Below are positions 61,401 to 64,000 of a DNA stretch of 64,000 nt, one piece after another (the first letter of the stretch is position 1; every line of letters starts with the position of its first letter). The DNA is from an uncultured Eubacteriales bacterium. Its GTDB lineage: Bacteria; Bacillota; Clostridia; Oscillospirales; Acutalibacteraceae. The stretch lies in the NCBI GenBank assembly GCA_934647945.1, contig CAKUFK010000001.1:310001-374000 (forward strand), read 5' to 3'. The notes beneath the pieces are model-generated. The model saw only the letters and a list, made by a program, of their open reading frames with translations. It had not been told where the DNA came from and did no database searches. Made by a program: the position numbers and the translations under genes.

Positions 61401-62216
61401 GCCGTCCCAGCGTTCGTGATGGTGCCGGCATATGTTGTAGGCGTACTCCAGGTATTCCCTGTCCTGCAGGCGGTCGAGCCCCGCGAGGATCTCGCAGCCT
61501 TTGACCGTATGCGTTTTCATCACGTCGAATTCTTCCGGCGTGAGTTTTCCGGGCTTGTTCAAAATCCGGTCGGGTATGGCGATTTTCCCAATATCGTGCA
61601 TGGAAGACGCGTCGGTGATCAGCCCGATTTTGCGCTCATCCAGACCGTACTCCTGATAATTGACCGCCACATCCTCGAGCAGGATTTTGGTAAACAGCCG
61701 GATACGGCGGATATGCTGGCCGGATTCCAGGTTGCGGTGCTCGATGACGGAGGACAGCATATCGATCACGGCGGCGTTGGATTCCCTGAACCTGGCCGAC
61801 TGCTCCTCCACCAGCGTCTCCAGCCGGCGCCGGTAACGGCCCAGCTCGATGATGTTCTTCACGCGGCTTATGACGACATTCGGGTCAAAGGGCTTGGCAA
61901 TGATATCCGACGCGCCCAGCTCAAATACCCGGACCTTGCTGCCGGCGCTGTCGTCCGCGGTGATGACGATGGCCGGGACATGATAGAGCAGCTCATTGAG
62001 CCGCATCTCTTCGAGCACCTGGTATCCGTCCTTTTCCGGCATAACCAGGTCCAGCAAAACCACCGTGATGGATTCGCTGTATTGACGCAGGAGCATCAGC
62101 GCCTGCTCCCCGTTTTCGGCCTCCAGCAGATTGTATTGCGCTTCAAACAGGTTCCGCAGCACGGCACGGTTGATCTCTGAATCATCGGCGATCAGGATGG
62201 TTTCCGGCCTCGTCAT
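58401..62216 (-). CDS. Response regulator with HD-GYP, PAS repeats, GGDEF and GAF domains (c-di-GMP turnover)
   Basis: 1271 residues. Receiver 1-120 with Asp56 (VVLLDLVMPE); HD-GYP at about 150-350 with MHDIGK near 207 and HHERWDGGGYPDGL near 269; three PAS-like sensor domains at about 380-750; GGDEF at about 770-930 with an intact IGGDEFM near 855; GAF at about 975-1145; and a last PAS-like part with PCENC near 1198. It holds both a predicted c-di-GMP phosphodiesterase and a cyclase, controlled by phosphorylation and several sensors. ATG 62216 follows GAGGAGGAG, 4 bp after the HPt stop. Confidence 0.93.
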   Translation of the reverse strand: MTRPETILIADDSEINRAVLRNLFEAQYNLLEAENGEQALMLLRQYSESITVVLLDLVMPEKDGYQVLEEMRLNELLYHVPAIVITADDSAGSKVRVFELGASDIIAKPFDPNVVISRVKNIIELGRYRRRLETLVEEQSARFRESNAAVIDMLSSVIEHRNLESGQHIRRIRLFTKILLEDVAVNYQEYGLDERKIGLITDASSMHDIGKIAIPDRILNKPGKLTPEEFDVMKTHTVKGCEILAGLDRLQDREYLEYAYNICRHHHERWDGGGYPDGLKGDSIPICAQVVAIADCYDALTTDRIYKKAIPQSRAFSMILNGECGAFSPRLLECFKNVREPFARLSREYADGLPADVEEGGRPYTEHTLNGITENTLEQSQLKYFALLRYTDSTVMEVDLNTGIYHLVYLADPDFAPLRAGGSFEESIRAFVGTAVHPDDREEALRLLGGYVQELFDEGLTRRDRRYRVLDRETGAYVWCRASLLRLDLDNPRHRRVLLLWQKERTGQIPPETASGMALEQTEYTRVVDRLLGGIQKFRCDRHFTILRANRGLTNLLGYSDREMEQRFQNRYMELVYPADRQKLQGQFRQQRNTGRVLELEYRLVAKDGRIVWVSERCMPAQEAGEEVAYSILLDITRSKQAEEELRLSLERHNIITNQTNDIIFEWDIQKDELFFSSNWEKQYGYPPIQRHVRTEILKASHLHPDDIPVFTGLMDAMTAGVPYKEAEFRIADAEGKYRWRRARATAQYDVDGKPFKAVGVMLDIDSQKRTSAELEDRAMRDALTGLYNRAAAQERVAGHLRDARPEELSVLMLLDVDDFKRINDRYGHMFGDAVLVEMAEKIEGLFRGNDIVARIGGDEFMIFMPNIRREEVAEQRAAEAIRTLQDLFRENMDDLAFSCSIGLAFSKGGTAGFPLLFNQADRALYRAKGAGKNQYARYQEEMEDGPVGVLSGRDMGRRTEIDSDLPEQWSLSELTVRAFDILYSALDREQAVTSILELIGDTFGVSRAYIFENVDGQEACRNTFEWCESGTSPQKDTLQAVPYRQGGQDYRDNFDENGIFYCPDIRKLPDWQRSLLERQGVLSVLQYAIRDGGAFYGFVGFDDCKVRRLWTREQIDALTFVGKLLCVFLLKSRAQEALTDTLSNLRSVLDHQEVFLYVLDPETYTIRYVNQKTKELVPEAEPGRRCYELFYRRDVPCENCVLEGARDAGQCTREIYNPYLGLWLLADASMVDWDRRKACLVSCRNISPYMPPDGGRAPAFIDSPDGGWDG

Positions 62217-62220
62217 ACGC

Positions 62221-62583
62221 CTACTCCTCCTCAGACGGACACAAAAGTGCGATGATTTCCCGATGGGCACTTCTCAGCTCTCCATAAGACCCCTCTGCCG
62301 CCGGATGGTCTCCCGAACGCAGGAGCACAGCTGTTCCGGTACAGGCACGACACAGCCGGTCCATCCCCAGATTGCCGGAGATACCCTTGAGGGTGTGTAC
62401 GGCGTTCAGGGCGGCGTCCCATTCCCCCGCCCGCAGTGCCGGCCCGATTTTGGCGAAGGTCCCGTCCAGGGGGAACTTCATCAGGTATTTCTCATACAGT
62501 GCGCTGTTGCCCGCAAAACGGCCCAGCGTTCCTTCTGCGTCCACGCCCGCCCTTTGCAGGTCCAGTATCCGTTTCACATCCAT
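62221..62583 (-). CDS. Histidine phosphotransfer (HPt) protein
   Basis: 120 residues, a four-helix HPt domain with His63 in AVHTLKGISGNLGM. It would carry phosphate from the hybrid kinase receiver to the c-di-GMP response regulator. ATG 62583 (GGGGAGCAGGG upstream) is preferred to the longer frame. First gene of the operon, four bases before the response regulator, with a good promoter. Confidence 0.9.
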   Translation of the reverse strand: MDVKRILDLQRAGVDAEGTLGRFAGNSALYEKYLMKFPLDGTFAKIGPALRAGEWDAALNAVHTLKGISGNLGMDRLCRACTGTAVLLRSGDHPAAEGSYGELRSAHREIIALLCPSEEE

Positions 62584-62645
62584 CCCTGCTCCCCTTGTCC
62601 GGCGGCCATGACCGCCCTGTCCCTGCATATACAGTGAATTTATTA

Positions 62646-62674
62646 ATTATATCGGTTTTAACCAAAAACCGCAA
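62646..62674 (-). promoter_or_regulatory. Promoter of the HPt-regulator-kinase operon with operator in the spacer
   Basis: Minus strand TTGCGG, 17 bp, TATAAT. A perfect inverted repeat CGGTTTT-N5-AAAACCG (62653-62671) fills the spacer between the two boxes, the ideal place for a repressor or a MerR-type activator. Confidence 0.72.
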
Positions 62675-62711
62675 GTACGGCAGACCGATTTCAGCGGCCA
62701 GGGGAAATCCC

Positions 62712-62741
62712 TTGATTATATGGCGCCGCTTGTGGTAATAT
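62712..62741 (+). promoter_or_regulatory. Promoter of the DtxR-like gene
   Basis: TTGATT, 18 bp, TAATAT with an extended TG motif. An imperfect repeat CTATAG-N4-CCTATG (62746-62761) just downstream may be an operator. Divergent from the HPt operon promoter, 40 bp apart. Confidence 0.55.
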
Positions 62742-62782
62742 AGACCTATAGCCAGCCTATGGCAAACCGGGAGGAACGGGTC

Positions 62783-63157
62783 ATGCGTATTCAGGAGTCG
62801 GCTGAAAACTATCTCGAAACCATCCTCATTTTACAAAAACGGCACGGGCAGGTGCGTTCCATCGATATCGCGTCGGAGCTCTCTTTTTCCAAACCGAGCG
62901 TCAGCATCGCGATGAAAAACCTGCGCGCCAACGAACTGATCGAGATGGATAAAAACGGCTTTATCACACTGACGGACAAGGGCCGGAGTATCGCTGAAAA
63001 AATCTATGAGCGCCATACCCTGCTCACCGACTGGCTCACAACCCTGGGCATCCGTCCCGAGGTGGCGGCGGAAGACGCCTGCCGGATCGAGCACGTGATC
63101 AGCGCGGAATCGTTTCAGGCTCTCAAGGCACATGTGCTGAAAAACCAATCCCCATAA
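62783..63157 (+). CDS. DtxR/MntR family metal-dependent regulator
   Basis: 124 residues. Begins MRIQESAENYLETILIL, then the winged helix RSIDIASELSFSKPSVSIAMKNLRANELIEMD with wing GFITLTDKG, and a dimerisation helix set with AAEDACRIEHVISAES holding His and Glu metal ligands. Compared with MntR (about 142) it is short at the C-terminus and lacks an SH3-like domain. Probably a manganese or iron repressor. ATG 62783 has GGGAGGA upstream. No metal transporter is adjacent. Confidence 0.88.
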   Translation: MRIQESAENYLETILILQKRHGQVRSIDIASELSFSKPSVSIAMKNLRANELIEMDKNGFITLTDKGRSIAEKIYERHTLLTDWLTTLGIRPEVAAEDACRIEHVISAESFQALKAHVLKNQSP

Positions 63158-63174
63158 ACGGAAGAGGAATCCCC

Positions 63175-63200
63175 GCCCGGCGGCAATGCCGGGCTTTTTT
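63175..63200 (+). terminator. Terminator after the DtxR-like gene
   Basis: Stem GCCCGGC/GCCGGGC with a 6-base loop, then six T, 17 bp after the stop. Confidence 0.9.
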
Positions 63201-63515
63201 GCGCCCGATATCGCCGCCCGCGGTACAGCACCCCCTGTGCCCGCGGAAATAGCCAGATTTACTAAGCGGATCAACCGTTTTCTCCGCACAACGCCTCTGC
63301 CTTGAGCGGCTCGGCTGCGTGGGAGGCATCCCGGTATCCACAGGTACCTGCGCATCCGCATCGAAAGCGCTGCCGGTCATCGCCCAAAGGGGCCTGCTGA
63401 ACGTCGCTGACACTTCCTCATCGCCTGTCTGGGAGTGCTGAACCGCTAACTCCCGTCGTCCGGATGCTGAATTCCCAGGCCTGAAGCGCAGAAATACCCG
63501 GTTCCTCCACACGAC
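63201..63515. other. 315-bp gap between convergent terminators, no gene recognised
   Basis: Open frames exist on both strands but none has a start with a ribosome site or a recognisable protein pattern. No match was seen to RNase P, tmRNA, SRP or tRNA conserved segments. It may be a remnant or an unidentified RNA. Confidence 0.35.
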
Positions 63516-63544
63516 AAAACGGCAGGGTTCGGAAAACCCTGCCG
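63516..63544 (-). terminator. Terminator after the small ORF / second HPt unit
   Basis: Minus strand: 10-bp stem CGGCAGGGTT with its complement, 5-base loop, then TTTT, 2 bp after the stop of the 56-residue ORF. Confidence 0.9.
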
Positions 63545-63545
63545 T

Positions 63546-63716
63546 CTAATAGCAGGTGGGCTCCGGATCATTCGGCCAATGCCGCAGAAAATCCATTCCC
63601 ACCCAGTTGGCATAAATCCGCCTGTGGCTGCCGATTTGGCCGACATAAATGGCCCCTGGAGCCTTGTCCGGCACGGCAGCCATCTGCACAAAAGAGAGGG
63701 GTTCCTCCGGCGTCAT
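63546..63716 (-). CDS. Small 56-residue protein translationally coupled to an HPt gene
   Basis: 56 residues, MTPEEPLSFVQMAAVPDKAP followed by GAIYVGQIGSHRRIYANWVG and a C-terminus ending EPTCY. The ATG overlaps the HPt stop as ATGA, and GGAGAGGGG lies 7 bases upstream, inside the HPt gene. A perfect terminator follows at once. These features make it a credible gene despite its size. No family recognised, no signal peptide or membrane helix. Its link to the phosphorelay is by position only. Confidence 0.65.
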   Translation of the reverse strand: MTPEEPLSFVQMAAVPDKAPGAIYVGQIGSHRRIYANWVGMDFLRHWPNDPEPTCY

Positions 63717-64000
63717 GTCCGCCCCTCTCCTTTCAGAGCGGCACGCAGCTCGTCCGCTCGCCGAAACTCCGTTTGCACGGCCTGGAACAGCATCGGATAA
63801 TCGTCCCGCCGCTCCCCTGTCCGCAGCGGCTCCACCAATGTGCAGAGCGCCGCGTACAGCGGCGTCAGGCCCATATTGCCTGTGACGCCTTTGAGCGTAT
63901 GAGCCGCTTCAAAGGCCTTCGCGGTATCTCCGGAGGCAAGGGCACCGCCCAGTTTCTGCAGGCTGTCGTCCTCAAACAACCTGTCCAGCAGGCTGCGGTA
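63713..64000 (-). CDS. Histidine phosphotransfer (HPt) domain, C-terminal part (cut by window edge)
   Basis: The last 95 codons of a gene entering from the right. HPt signature EAAHTLKGVTGNMGL with the phosphorylatable His, clearly related to the HPt protein at 62221-62583 (AVHTLKGISGNLGM). The preceding YRSLLDRLFEDD is typical of HPt N-terminal helices, so the protein may be a free HPt of about 120 residues or the end of a larger kinase; the window cannot decide. Its stop overlaps the next start. Confidence 0.8.
   Translation of the reverse strand, partial: YRSLLDRLFEDDSLQKLGGALASGDTAKAFEAAHTLKGVTGNMGLTPLYAALCTLVEPLRTGERRDDYPMLFQAVQTEFRRADELRAALKGEGRT

Noticed and set aside
63123..63512. 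Minus-strand 129-codon ORF opposite the DtxR end
   Set aside because: Spans a terminator and has no start signal or recognisable pattern.
1..64000. CRISPR array, prophage or intact insertion sequence
   Set aside because: No regularly spaced repeats, transposase, integrase or phage structural genes were seen.

Overview
The window is about 60% GC and is fully packed with bacterial genes. It most likely comes from a high-GC anaerobic Clostridia chromosome (Oscillospirales or Christensenellales grade; inference). The support is the Firmicutes-type recJ-relA-dtd-MBL-hemZ order, a small DUF6514-like protein, a superoxide reductase typical of anaerobes, a KtrAB potassium system, xpt of Bacillus length, and strong GGAGG ribosome sites with sigma-A promoters (TTGNNN, 17 bp, TATAAT). 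No tRNA, rRNA, CRISPR array or intact insertion sequence was seen. Both edges cut a gene: hemZ on the left and an HPt protein on the right.

Layout. 1-5.9 kb: recJ-relA-dtd-MBL hydrolase-hemZ operon (minus). 6-8.1 kb: DegV, then a lone prepilin-like protein (plus). 8.2-12.9 kb: a heterodimeric ABC exporter and its MarR regulator, with two inverted-repeat operators around the promoter. 13-21.5 kb: ribokinase-like kinase, Gfo/Idh/MocA oxidoreductase, SDR, YtcJ-like amidohydrolase, Wzx-like flippase, a decayed DUF368 gene, and a GGDEF(degenerate)-EAL protein. 21.7-43.8 kb: the main accessory feature, a roughly 22 kb minus-strand glycan uptake and processing locus. 44.2-48 kb: superoxide reductase, DUF6514-like protein, XRE regulator and KtrAB. 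48.3-54.9 kb (plus): YfbR-like nucleotidase, xpt, and a BMP-type nucleoside ABC transporter, together a purine salvage block. 54.9-64 kb: a small hypothetical protein, then a three-gene HPt / c-di-GMP response regulator / hybrid histidine kinase operon, a DtxR-like regulator, and the start of a second HPt unit coupled to a 56-residue ORF.

The 22 kb locus holds an AraC regulator, two sugar ABC systems without an ATPase (one with a 966-residue binding protein carrying two beta-sandwich domains), a DUF5696 protein, an NHL/TPR/YIP1 membrane protein, two surface proteins built from one repeated domain that I cannot assign to a known family, and three DUF4838 proteins predicted to sit at different places. 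No classical glycoside hydrolase was recognised. My reading is that a complex glycan is captured on the cell wall, acted on by the DUF4838 and DUF5696 proteins, and imported through permeases that would share an ATPase encoded elsewhere. This is the best candidate for an undescribed system.

Promoters, hairpins and operators were read by eye. Domain names rest on motif recognition, not database searches. Start codons were moved downstream where a ribosome site supported it.
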